Made by a program: the position numbers and the translations under genes | Notes under the pieces: generated by a model | What the model was told of the DNA's origin: nothing | Seen by the model: only the letters and a program-made list of their open reading frames with translations | The model's database searches: none | Shown here: piece by piece, positions 10,800 to 20,910 of the stretch | Layout: each line of letters opens with the position of its first letter | Numbering within the stretch: position 1 is the stretch's first letter | NCBI GenBank assembly: GCA_017163975.1 | Contig: JAFFSR010000301.1 | Coordinates: 4,624,001-4,688,000, forward strand | Direction: 5' to 3' | Origin: Anastatus disparis | Taxonomy: Eukaryota > Arthropoda > Insecta > Hymenoptera > Eupelmidae | DNA length: 64,000 bases

Positions 10800-11520
10800 C
10801 ACCCGCAAGAGCATCAAACAGTCTATTGTGAATATAAGAAGAGAAGAAGAATAGAGCAGAAAAGAAATGACGATTTGATGATAAAAGAAAGAATCGCTAT
10901 GCAAATCCTTAACAACCAAACTCTGGAATCAAAAAAATATATATATAAAATTCATGATATTTTAATAAATAGAATAGATAAATACTATAATGCTAGGTTT
11001 ATGGAAATTAAAGATCCAGTTAAATTATTGAAAAGAATTTAAAGAAATTAAATCAAGCAAAGCAAATGTAACTCCATCTAGTATAAAGAAAAATTGTACA
11101 CTATAAAGTATAATCCAGCGAAAGAAAAGGCAGTCAATTTTATAGACAGATTTGAAGAAATGCCAAAAGTTAAATTGTTGTTTTATAAAGACAAAAGGGA
11201 TTTTTTCTATAACTTTATCATAAGCAAAGTACAACAAATAGAAGGAATAGATTTTATGACAGATAGTGTGACGGGGAAAGGGTTATCTCATGATAAACTG
11301 AAGTTACTTATTATGTAGTTTAAGAGCCACTAAACTGCAGACAAACATACAATGACAGCTATGACGACCAAGTCAGGGGTGATACGGAAAGTGTGATGTT
11401 TTGAATGCGACGGTTATGGACACTATTCCAGCGACTGCTCATGCCACAGAACTAGCATAAAGGAATGTTTCTTCTGTCAGAGATTTACCCAGGACCATGT
11501 GATTTCAACATGTCCAAAGC
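10800..11520 (+). pseudogene. Copia 2 Gag with zinc knuckles
   Basis: Lysine-rich Gag text is read in two frames (10861-11042 with a MQILNNQTLE core; 11094-11318 with NFIDRFEEMPK). Near 11398-11440 a CCHC knuckle is readable (CFECDGYGHYSSDC), and a second cysteine cluster follows (CFFCQRF, then HVISTC). Stops and a frameshift split it. The equivalent domain in copia remnant 1 has one clear knuckle. Confidence 0.72.
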
Positions 11521-12500
11521 GTCAGGGACACTCATTACAGAACGACCGAAAAAAGTATGAAACAAAATTTTTTAATAATAACCATAAAGAAAATACAAGT
11601 TGGACAGCATTCAAACGTAAGATAACTAATCCATTTAATAATGACAATCCAAACGAACGAAATCTGGCAACAAAAGAAGACAAGAAAATTATGTACTATA
11701 CAACAGAGGAAAATATCAAAAAGGAGGCTGTTCTAACCAATAACAATCTAGAAACGAGAAGACTGATGAACAGAGTGCTGACAGTGGTACAATAGAACAT
11801 TTGACAAATTCGAAGTTGATTTTCAAGACGTTTATTAAACAACTGGATGAAATCCAATGCGCAAATAAAGACAACAGCGCAAATGTTGAATCTAAGGGAG
11901 AAGAAAGCGTGCAAATAAATACGACTGATAGAAAATGTACTACTTTGGAGAAAATAATCCACGCGGAAAACTTAAATGAAAATCTTTTATCCTTACGTAA
12001 GTTTGCAGATAATGGTCTAAGTATTTACTTAGACAATAAAATAATAGATATAATAATAAAATAATCAGACAGTGAAAGAAGAAAATATTTAGATTACAGA
12101 CAAAAATATTCATGAATCACATGAGATTGAAGTCAGTGAAGAATCTCAATATTAGCTTGAAAATAGAAAAGCGACAGAGAAAATAAATATAAACAACTAC
12201 GCTATATTGTGGAAAGGTCGAATGGGCCATGCATCAGTTCATTATTTAAGAAAATTACAATTAAAATTTCCTAATATCAAAACTTTAAAACAGGCTGTAT
12301 TTGATGATACGTTGAAAGATTTTATGATTGCAAAGCCTAACAAATTGCCATTTAAGACAGTCAGGCATAGGACGATTGAACCTTTGCAAATAACACATTC
12401 AGGCACAATGGGTTTAATAAAAACCATACGAAAGCAGAGATGTACGATTCAACAAAAAAATTCGTCTACAAGGACATATATGCAACAACTGACATACAAG
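11521..12500 (+). pseudogene. Copia 2 protease-to-integrase region
   Basis: A block at about 11965-12055 (NLLSLRKFADNGLSIYLDNK) matches the copia segment after the protease. The frame from 12207 has LWKGRMGHASVHYLRKLQ (GAG-pre-integrase and zinc-binding start of integrase) and then LPFKTVRHRTIEPLQITHS, where the integrase core begins. The catalytic Asp of the core is not clearly kept, and the rest of the integrase is decayed. Confidence 0.72.
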
Positions 12501-12960
12501 ACTTGAAACAAATTTATGAACAGATAAAACTAAATGATTTGTGAATTTTGTATAGTAAGACAGAGAAAATGAAACACGAATACAAAGACCGGAGGGAGAG
12601 AAAGTCAAAATACCAGTTAGACGACCAAGAAACAAAAATAATAAGACTGATAAAAAGTAACAAGGATTGGAGGGAGAGAAAATAAAAAAATTAGTAGGAC
12701 GACCGACAAAAGTTAAGAAAAATACTGAATATGAAGTGCAAGAATCAGAGTGGGAGAAAACATAACGACAAATTAAATTACCAATGGAAACCCGAATAAG
12801 TGCAGAAAATAAGATAGATGAAGAAACTCATGTTTTATGAACTGAAATAAATAGTGACCCGAGTACATACTTGAAAGCCATAAAGTCAAAAGATAAACAA
12901 AAAAAGGACCGTAACTATCAATGAAGGGTTAGAATCTATGTATAAGAATAATGTATAAAA
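12501..12960 (+). pseudogene. Copia 2 integrase/linker decay
   Basis: Charged, lysine- and arginine-rich text in shifting frames (for example RRERKSKYQLDDQE near 12592) matches the position of the copia integrase C-terminal linker. No catalytic motif is recognisable. Confidence 0.45.
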
Positions 12961-13475
12961 ATTAGTAATGAAAAGATCAAACATTAAACATCCAAGATGG
13001 GTATTTAAAAGAAAGATAGAAGACAGTAAAATAAGATATGAAACCAGATTAATAATTCGTAGTTTCAAAGACAGAAATGAATATGATCTGCAAGAAACAT
13101 ATGCACCGGATTCACTTTAATCAGATCTATACTGGCAATGGAAAACAACCTGAATTTAGAAATATGTCAGATGGACGTGAAAATAAATTTTCTAAATGGA
13201 TATTTAAACAGTGAAGTATACATGGAAATTCCTGAAGGGATGACTGTTTCTGAAAAGATCAAACAAAACAAGATTTTTAAATTGAATAAGGTCTTATATC
13301 ATTTGAAAGTCAGTCTTAACTGTTGGAATCAAAGATTTAAAGCGGCAGTAAAGAAATATAGACTTAGTATATTCTGCTAGTTTGCAATAATGTACAGATG
13401 CTTGAAAGAATAAAAAAACAAATTTTAACAAAGAATTTGAAATGACAGAAGTTGTTGAGCCTAAAAGTTTCTTAA
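12961..13475 (+). pseudogene. Copia 2 reverse transcriptase, N-terminal and central part
   Basis: PRWVFKRKIEDSKIRYETRL is read from about 12992, RSFKDRNEYDLQETYAP follows, and after a frameshift CQMDVKINFLNGYLNSEVYM with KLNKVLYHLKVSLNCWNQ at 13160-13340. These are the copia motifs around the first catalytic Asp. A TEVVEPKSFL stretch at about 13444-13473 runs into the TTAA element. The YVDD block is not found, so part of the palm has been lost. Confidence 0.8.
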
Positions 13476-13860
13476 CGGCAGGCCGGAGTAGAACCTGATA
13501 CCGACCGAGTAACAATTGAGTTGTTTGTTATTTACTCAAGTATTAATCGGTGTATCTTCAAAATAATGGTTGATCGCAATAGATATTATTATTATGAATA
13601 TCTATGCACAAGAAAAAAAAAATCTACCGATTTGTTTTTGAGAAAAGTAAGGAACGCCGAAGTAAAAGATTATGTTTATAATATTTTCGCGTTCCTTACT
13701 TTTCTCAAAAACAAAGCGATAGATTTTTTTTTTCTTGTGCATAAATATTTGTAATAATAATATCTATTGCGCATAACCTTCAATTTGCAGATACACCGAT
13801 TAATACTTGAGTAAATAACAAAAATGCCAATTAGACAAGGACAGCGAATCCGGCCTGCTC
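13476..13860. mobile_element. Foldback element with TTAA duplication
   Basis: A 385-bp near-perfect inverted repeat. Left end CGGCAGGCCGGAGTAGAACC, right end CGAATCCGGCCTGCTC, with TTAA on both sides (13472-13475 and 13861-13864). Arms are about 180 bases and pair through AAGAAAAAAAAAATCTACCG-type text to a short loop near 13680. Removing it and one TTAA joins the copia 2 frame cleanly (KSFL into SLEIKRDRKKR). TTAA targeting is known for piggyBac and Kolobok types; which one applies here is not settled. Relatives lie at 8674-8868 and 35943-36335. Confidence 0.88.
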
Positions 13861-14618
13861 TTAAGCTTAGAAATAAAGCGAGACAGAAAGAAAAGGATAC
13901 TAAGCTTTAAGCAAGAAGAATTCATAAACAAAATATTGAAGAAGTTTAGTTTTGATCAGCTACCTTCTCAACGAATATCTATAGTAACCAATAAAGTGGA
14001 CAATAGCAAGAGAAAACAGCGTGAAGAAATTGATAAATCAATGAAATCAGGTCAAATATTGCCTATGCTGTTAATATTCTAAGCATACAACAAATCGACT
14101 CCACTGAAGATGACTGGCAGTCAGTTAAAAGAGTATTTAGATACCTAAAAGGAACGAAAGAATTTGAATTCAGATATAAAGTACAGTACGACTGTTTACA
14201 AGTTGTAGAACGATATTACGACATATGACATAAATGAAGGGACACTATGTAAAAAGTATGTAAAAAGAAGTCTGATAAACGTAAGCTGGGTTTCTTCTAA
14301 ACATCAGATAGCTGATGTATTCACAAAACCGCTGGCATTTGAACTGCATGAACAACTGTCAAAGTTAATATTGAACGATGATAAGACTGACAAAAATTTA
14401 AAAACATACACATGTTTACACTCCTTTCATTTTAATATTCTTTACTTTGTATGTATTACAGGTCCTAAATTAAACAACAAGCTACAGAGTAAACAGCAGT
14501 CATCTTCATATCAAGATTAAAAAACTTAAAAATTTCATTTCTTTTTATATATTTTGACTTATGTATTCTAATAAAATATTATTTGTGTATAATAAATAAT
14601 ATTGAGCGCGAGAGGGAG
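13861..14618 (+). pseudogene. Copia 2 end of reverse transcriptase and RNase H
   Basis: SLEIKRDRKKR and SFKQEEFINKILKKF follow the foldback element. Further on, DDWQSVKRVFRYLKGTKEFEF-like text is read near 14110-14170 in a frame with stops, then VSWVSSKHQIADVFTKPL near 14283-14337, the usual end of copia RNase H. The segment between is reduced. A purine run GCGAGAGGGAG (14608-14618) directly before the LTR fits a polypurine tract. Confidence 0.75.
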
Positions 14619-14832
14619 TGTTAGAAATATAGACACGCTTAATCGTGTGTGTGTAGTCTGTGGCGCCACCGTAAGACGGGTTATGTTTGATGAACGCCAG
14701 ATGCATTAATTCATTCCGTAGGTGACTGTTAGGTAGTCAAGATGTATTTAAATTTCGTGTTTTTATAGTAAATTATTTATTACCAACTAATTGCGTTTAT
14801 TTCATTCAAGCCACCTCTCGCTAATTTTAACA
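14619..14832 (+). repeat. 3' LTR of copia remnant 2
   Basis: Starts TGTTAGAAATATAG right after a purine tract and ends GCTAATTTTAACA, giving the TG...CA ends and the short inverted TGTTA/TAACA. Length 214 bp. The start of the family GTGTTAGAAATAT, the position after RNase H and the purine tract all support the call. No matching 5' LTR was found in the window. Confidence 0.8.
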
Positions 14833-15030
14833 ATAATTTTATCAAATAATTTACTGGAATGCGTACTTTTTAATTTGTCGTTTTTATTACTCCAAATGAA
14901 TATCCAAGATAATAATCCTCCTAGATTATTTTAATTTGATTGAAATTTTGAATTTTCTTTTATTTTTAGTATTATTATGTTATATAGATGCTTATAAAAT
15001 TCATAATTATTACTTTACGTGAAAAATATC
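14833..15030. other. AT-rich flank, no feature seen
   Basis: AT-rich sequence following the LTR; no repeat or coding signal was recognised. Confidence 0.4.
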
Positions 15031-15117
15031 CAAATGGATCCAGGTGAATGAAGATCAGAGTGATATCCAACTCTATTCAAGTGGATAATCTACCTGGATC
15101 CAGATTATTATTTTCAA
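15031..15117. repeat. Palindromic-word element (TGGATCCA type), partial
   Basis: AAATGGATCCAGGTGAATG on the left and CTACCTGGATCCAGATTATT on the right pair loosely, with ATATCCA and GTGGATA words between. The right end ATTATTTTCAACCGGG matches the end wording of the CCC...GGG elements. A related ATGGATATC array lies at 24895-24965. Confidence 0.5.
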
Positions 15118-15450
15118 CCGGGAGTGTTTGATGGTGCTATGCATCATTTTCGTTTATCCACATCCAATAGATATTCTAATATAAATTAAAAAATAGCTAT
15201 TTCCAACCCAAGTACGCAAAATAGGTGTTTTCCGCATGTGTGTTATTTAAGATCAGGACGCATGCAAGGAACATCTGCATTGAGGATTAGTATCGAACGT
15301 AATTCTTATTAACTGCGAGCGCAAAACTATATTTAATAAAAAAATAATAAAAGCTTAATTTTAAGATTTTTGTTAAATGAGAACTATCTTGTGAGTTGAA
15401 ATGATAAACTAGATAAAATATCATAACTATGAGCCAAGTAAAGTAAATTG
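15118..15450. other. Spacer, no feature seen
   Basis: Mixed AT-rich sequence. No gene or clear repeat was recognised. Confidence 0.4.
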
Positions 15451-15451
15451 A

Positions 15452-15488
15452 ATATATATATATATATATACTAGGGGGGTACCCCCCT
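15452..15488. repeat. (TA)n run and 16-bp perfect palindrome
   Basis: A (TA) run near 15452-15470 is followed by the perfect palindrome AGGGGGGTACCCCCCT (15473-15488). Confidence 0.8.
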
Positions 15489-16040
15489 GCTCGCCCTGCT
15501 CGCCAGCCCCCCAATTTGTGATGTACTTATTCTTGTGTATACATACGTATAAATGCCTCATCTCTGAGGCGTACCCTGAGGCGTTGTAAGAGGAGGGGAT
15601 GAGGAAACATTGAGGCGTCTCTAAGGCGATGTGTAAGGCGGGACAAGAGACAAAAAAAAATGCCTCATCTCTGAGGCGTACCCTGAGGCATTGTAAGAGG
15701 AGGAGATGAGGAAGCACTGAGGCATCGGTAACTATTTTTACGTTATTTTTGAAAATTTTAAAAAATATCATTCTCACAAACTTGAAGCGTTTCGAGGAAT
15801 TCCTAAGGCTTACCTGAGGCGTCTCTGAGGAGTCTTTGAGGAGACCTATGAGGTAATATGAGGCGACAAACGTTGAGGCGATGTCAGAGGCAGGTCGAGG
15901 AGGAGGGAGGAGAGGGAGGCTGGGGGAGGAGTAGGGAGGCATCTCACAGAGGCTGAAAAAAAACCTATATTTACGTTAAAAAAATTTTAAAATGTGAGGC
16001 TGGGGGAAAAGGGGGGGGAGTGGGGAGGACGCAAGAATGC
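15489..16040. repeat. GAGGCG-word repeat region
   Basis: Dozens of copies of TGAGGCG and its complement. A block beginning ATGCCTCATCTCTGAGGCGT near 15553 recurs 107 bases later near 15660 with few changes. The region is markedly GC-rich against its surroundings, and G-runs occur near 16010-16025. The proline/serine-rich open frames on the minus strand come from the repeat and are not genes. Confidence 0.75.
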
Positions 16041-16082
16041 TATTTTTTGAGGCTTACGTCTATATAATATAGGAAGATATAT

Positions 16083-16155
16083 ACATATATATTGCCACCC
16101 AATTGTTCTTTTGAGGATATATATATCGCCACCCAATTGTTCTTTTGAGGATTGC
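16083..16155. repeat. Tandem duplicate of a ~34-base unit
   Basis: The unit GCCACCCAATTGTTCTTTTG plus AGGATATATAT occurs twice in a row (about 16090-16120 and 16123-16153). Confidence 0.75.
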
Positions 16156-16378
16156 GACGTTGCCACATCCAAAGAAATAATACTTCTGTATATCTATATA
16201 TATCGAAATCCGACATGTGAACGCGCCTTAATCGCTTAAAAAATCCTCAAATTGCCTGGCAATTCGAGGATTTTTTCGTTTAACCTTATTTCCCATATAA
16301 AGGCAAACGCGCAAAATTCTCAAAAGTCTCGTAAAGTATCGATATATGTATATACACATACATATATATATATATATT

Positions 16379-17927
16379 CCCTGTTAAAAAAACCATATGG
16401 TTTTACTACATCGTTTAACTATATGATCATTTATGACCACATGGACTTTTTTTAACATATGGCTTTTCTTATGAAATTTATTAATTATGTATAATCAGAA
16501 TAATAATATAATAGGATAAGAATCCTATTTGAGTAATCAAGCGGGAGAAAAGTTCTTTACTGCCACAAAATTTAATTTTTCCAAAAATAAGCGGGCGAAA
16601 AGTACTTTCCTCCCGCAAATTAAATTTTTCTCAAATTAAGCAAATTCAGAGGGTGAAAAGTTCTTTACTCCCACCACATTTAATTTCTCTAAAAATAAAC
16701 AGGCGAAAAGTACTTTTTTCCGGAAAATTGAATTTCTAGTGAAGAATTTTTCGTCTTCGGAATTCGCGAGAGGAAAGTACTTTTCTTTCGCTTAATTTAA
16801 GAGAAATTTAATTTGTGGGAGAAAAGTACTTTTCGCCCGCTTATTTTTAGGGAATTAAATGTGGCGGGAGTAAAGAACTTTCACCCTCTGAATTTGCGAA
16901 AGGAAAGTACTTTATGCCCACTTATCTTTAGAGAAATTAAATTTGGCGGGAGTAAAGAACTTTTCGCCCTCTGAATTTGCGAGGGAAAAGTACTTTTCTC
17001 CCATTTAGTTCAAGAGAAAATTAGTTTGCGGGAGAAAATATTTTCCGCCCAATATATTAAGATAAAATAAATTTGGCGGGAGTAAAAAATTTTTTGCCCT
17101 CTGAACTTGCGAAAGAAAAATGCTTCTCTCCCGCTTAATTTAGGAGGAATTAAATGTGGCGGGAGTAAAGAACTTTTTGTCTTCTGCACTGACAGAAATG
17201 ATTTCTTGAGGCAAGTGTAATCCACTAGCCGGCAGTAGAAAGTATTTTTATTATTCTCTAGTATATTTCCACTTGGGCAAAGAATAAAATTTACTGTAGG
17301 GTGTTCTTGTGTCTAGTAGAAAAATGCTTGAAAAATGCTAAGTTAATTTTTATTTGAAGTATTAAATGATATATCTTAACATACAAAAGAAGGATGTAAA
17401 ATAATGCCGCGTAATAATGTTGTGTTATATAAGTGAAAATACAATCAATCAGATTTCCTCTCCAGAATAGTGGATTTCTTCTAGCGGGAAGCGATTTTTC
17501 TTCTAACAACATGATCGGTGTCATTTGTAAGAATGCATAATTCTACTAGCGTTTAGTAGATTTCCCTTTACGTGGAGAAACCCTAATCAAGTGGACTATT
17601 TGTTTCCCCACTAGAAATCATTTCTGTCAGTGTGAATTTGCGAGAGAAAAGTACTTTTCTCCCGCTTAATGCAGGAGAAATTTAATTTGCGGGAGAAAAG
17701 TACTTTTTGACCGCTTATTTTTGAAGAAATTAAATTTGGCAAGAGTAAAGAACTTTTCTTCTGCTTAATTACTGGAATAGAATTCTTATCCTAACTTATT
17801 ATTATTCTTATAATATATAGTTAAAAAATTTCATGATAAAAACCGTATTGTTAACAAAGAGCATGTGGTCATAAATGACCACATACTTAAAACATGTGGT
17901 AAAACCATATGGTTTTTTTTAAACAGA
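16379..17927. mobile_element. Long foldback element D (CATATGG ends, AAGTACTT core)
   Basis: Left end CCCTGTTAAAAAAACCATAT; the right end GGTTTTTTTTAAACAGAC is its diverged counterpart. Arms of over 150 bases match through GACCACATG words, TAATAATA and AGGATAAGAAT. The core (about 16535-17770) is an array of GCGGGAGAAAAGTACTTTTC words, alternating with GGAGTAAAGAACTTT and CTGAATTTGCGAG. A 446-bp element is nested at 17187-17632. The right flank is the interior of a Harbinger-like element whose left part is missing, so an accompanying deletion is likely. Confidence 0.78.
17187..17632. mobile_element. Nested MITE with CACTGACAGAAATG ends
   Basis: Inverted ends CACTGACAGAAATGATTTCT and AGAAATCATTTCTGTCAGTG, 20 bases and perfect, enclose 446 bp. 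TG flanks both sides (17185-17186, 17633-17634). Deleting it restores the local CTTCTGAATTTGCGAG word seen in other units of the array, confirming the boundaries and the 2-bp duplication. No coding sequence. Confidence 0.85.
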
Positions 17928-18194
17928 CAACAAAAATGTTAAAAAAATTGGGAATTATCACTCAATGTTATTCTAATGAGATTTTTTTCTTGTAAAAATG
18001 AAATATGTTTTGTTATTATAACCAAATATTTCGATTACCAACATAATTTTTTAATTATAATATTGCTAATCAACGTCATAGAACTTCTACTCCGCTCCAT
18101 GTGAATATAGGGAAAAAATTTGACGGAAAACTGCGACGGAATGAATGTTCTGCAACGTTCCGACGCATATTTTTCGCTCAATCTGATTTCACCC
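17928..18194. mobile_element. Harbinger-like MITE H, right part (copy H4)
   Basis: Matches the right part of the elements at 25303-25939 and 25943-26345: ACAACAAAAATGTTAAAAAA, AACCAAATATTTCGATTACC, CTCCATGTGAATATAGGG and the end ATCTGATTTCACCC followed by TAA. The left part is missing where element D ends. Confidence 0.8.
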
Positions 18195-18840
18195 TAAATA
18201 TTGTTTTAAAATTAAAGTTTTTGTTTTTCATTGTGACTTATAAAAATATCTCTGTTTATTGAATAAAATAGAACGTGAGAAAGCAGACTAAATGATCGTC
18301 GTTATATACCAATTTTTTTTTTTTTTTTTTGTTTGAAGGGTCGAGGAGGGGAAATCTTCAAAAGACATCCCCGTAAGGGTAGTGTCGGATTCACCCGCAG
18401 GTGCCTACCGACTAAAACTGCCTTCCCGTAGATTACCAACCAAATAGTTATGAACCCTGAGAAGAAGAAAATTGAGAGACAATGGTGGCTCATACAGCGG
18501 GGGCTGTATGGCACTCGCGCAATTTGCGAAACACGAAAATAGACTGTTTAAAGTCAGTTAGAGAAGAAGGGTTATGGAGATCGAATCAGAGAGCGTGGCC
18601 TTCTGAATCGATCGTTGGATTTACGACGGTAATTTTCAAGAAATTTTATGCTAGAATTGCTATGTTTAGAGACATAGAAACGGAGATTCGCAGCGTGTTT
18701 GTACGCTGCTTCTGGAATTGAGTCGATTCCGGTTCCTTTTAGGATTTGATTATTTTGAATAAACCAGGGGATCTGAAAGAGGGAGCGTAGGAGGCGCATG
18801 TAGGTGCCTTGGAGTTTAGCTATACCGTTAGGGTGAAATC

Positions 18841-19699
18841 AGATGGAGCGGAAAATAGGCGACGGAACGTCACAGAACCTCAATTCCGCATCTTTGTATT
18901 CCGCCAACGGAGTAAAGACGACGTAATAGACGACATCAATTTTTATTTTGTTTAAAAAAATTATTAGTGCTTCAATAACCTCACGTAATATTTTTAATTT
19001 GCTTTTCATAGTTGTACCAACGAAGATAGACGCTTATAGAAGCGTACTTCTCGGTTAAATTTTTCGTCCGATACGCTGGGTAACACTTTAACATTGTTTG
19101 TATATCTATACATATGAAAAATTTGATATATATAGATATAAAAATACATGGGATCTAGTGGCGCCCTCAGTAGCTGGGTAACTCATTTTTGGCAGAAATT
19201 TCCCATTTAAGAGTACGCTTCTATAAGCGTCTATATTCGTTGGTTGTACTTTTAATTTCAATCAAACTTTTAAATTCTATTTTGGTTAACTATTTGTTTA
19301 AACAATTTCAAAAAGTCTGTGACGCTTCTATTATACCGTCAAATTTGTTTCCCTATATTCACATGGAGCGGAATAGAAGTTCTGTGACGTTGATTAGCAA
19401 TTTTGTAATTAAAAAATAATGATGTTAATTGAAATATTTGGTTATAATAACAAACTTTATTTTATTTTTATAAAAAAAGAATCTTATTACAATAACAATA
19501 GGTGATTATTTCCAACTTTTTTAACATTTTTGTTGTTAATTTAAAATTCGCGGATACATTTGTATGCTATTTTTAACAATTTTTCAGCTACATTCCGCGC
19601 CATGTGAACATAGGGAAAAAATTTGACGGAGAACAAGGCGACGGAATGAATGTTTTGAGACGTTCCGTCGTCTATTTTCCGCTCCATCTGATTTCACCC
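18841..19699. mobile_element. Harbinger-like MITE H1 (TTA duplication)
   Basis: Ends GGGTGAAATCAGATGGAGCG and CGCTCCATCTGATTTCACCC; TTA on both sides (18838-18840, 19700-19702). GGG-type ends with a 3-bp TWA duplication are typical of PIF/Harbinger elements. Without the nested MITE it is about 627 bp, close to its inverted sister at 25303-25939 (637 bp). No coding capacity. Removing it and one TTA leaves the LINE frame open (GSTNSNGIAKLQ). Confidence 0.87.
19018..19242. mobile_element. MITE J, copy 1 (7-bp target duplication)
   Basis: A 225-bp element with inverted ends CAACGAAGATAGACGCTTAT and the complement (one mismatch near the right end). GTTGTAC flanks both sides (19011-19017, 19243-19249), a 7-bp duplication. 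A second 225-bp copy in the opposite orientation is at 34086-34310. It is nested in H1. Confidence 0.9.
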
Positions 19700-20233
19700 T
19701 TAGAGTTTGTGGATCCCCATATTGCGATCGCGTAGGTGCAAACACTGCGGATAATGGCATTAAATTCGCGGGCTTTTGTTTTTTTAGTTAGTGATTTATT
19801 ATTGAAAAAAGGCTTTAAGGCAGCATAAGCACCACGGCATTTGGCTCGGACTGACTAGATTTGTTTTTGCCATGTGAGTTTACGATCAAAGGTAACACCC
19901 AGGTATTTTGCTGAAGAGCTCCAGTCTACACGATGGTTGTTAACTATGAGATTTGAAGGAGTACGATTCTGTCGAGAGAATAATATGGCTATAGATTTGG
20001 ATTCGTTGATTGCTGCTCTCCAAGTGTGGTACCATCTTACCGCTTCTGAAGTGAATTTGTTTAGTACGGAAGAACAATGAGTGATGATTTTTGAAGTATA
20101 AATGAGGGCAGAGTCGTCGGCATATTGAGCAACTAGGACTTTATTGTCCTTGGGGTAGTCGTAAGAGAAGATATTAAAGAGAGGAGGATAGATTTTCGAA
20201 CCTTAGGAGACCCCTGCAGTTATGGGTCTGGGA

Positions 20234-20910
20234 CCCTAGTGGATACCAGTTTTGCTAATAACAGCAAACAACTGCTAATAACTGTTATAAATAGTTTAGT
20301 TTGAGACAGAAGTAGCGGTTATTTGCAGTTAATAGTAATTATTTGCAGTTATTAACAGTTATTAACATTTATAAGCACAACAATGTTGTACAATGCAATT
20401 TTTAAAAATTAAGATAATAGTAACAGTTATTTTTTTATTTTTGTAGTTATTTACCGTTATTTGCGGATTCTTGCAGTTATTTGCAATTATTTTCTGATTT
20501 TTGTAGTTATTTGCAGAAACTTGCAGTTATTTATAGTTAATAATAGTTATTCATAAAAATTTATTATCTTGGAAATTTTTTCCTATATATAAAAAATTAA
20601 AAAATTTTTTAAAAAGCGTATAATTGTTAATAACTGTAAATAATTGCAAGAAATTGCAAATAGCCGTAAATAAACGCAAATAACTGCTAATAACTGTCAA
20701 TGAAATAGCAAATAATTGCTTATGAATGTTAATAATTGCTAATAACTGCTAATAACTGATGATAACTGCTATTAACTGCAAATAACCACTATTTCTGTCT
20801 CAAACTAAACTATTTATAACTGTTATTAGCAGCTTTTAGCAGTTATTTGCAGTTATTAGCAATTATTTTTAATTATTAACAGTTATTAGCAAAACCGATT
20901 TCCACTAGGA
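20234..20910. mobile_element. Foldback element F of GTTATTTGCAG words (GA duplication)
   Basis: Left end CCCTAGTGGATACCAGTTTT, right end AAAACCGATTTCCACTAGGA; GA on both sides (20232-20233, 20911-20912). Arms of about 130 bases share GCTAATAAC words and TAGTTTAGTTTGAGACAGAA. The interior is variants of AATAACTGCTAATAACTG in both orientations. Removing the element and one GA restores one open LINE frame (KSLSS into RPITAGV). The last base of the right end is A where a perfect inverted copy would have G. Confidence 0.87.

Larger units (their letters stand above)
10790..14832 (+). mobile_element. Copia-like LTR retrotransposon remnant 2
   Basis: Second Ty1/copia copy with Gag, zinc knuckles, protease-integrase link, reverse transcriptase and RNase H in order on the plus strand, plus a 3' LTR at 14619-14832. 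The 5' LTR and first part of gag are absent, replaced by the LINE fragment. A TTAA-flanked foldback element lies in the reverse transcriptase/RNase H region. Many stops and frameshifts make it inactive. Confidence 0.88.

Noticed and set aside
15427..15942. 171-codon minus-strand open frame, rich in Pro and Ser
   Set aside because: It is read through GAGGCG repeats and a (TA)n run; no domain and no natural composition.
16241..16276. Hairpin followed by a T-run, like a bacterial terminator
   Set aside because: The window is eukaryotic; it is a short isolated palindrome without a gene before it.
16500..17780. Regular repeats that could suggest a CRISPR array
   Set aside because: Units are degenerate, palindromic, in both orientations and without unique spacers; the setting is eukaryotic.
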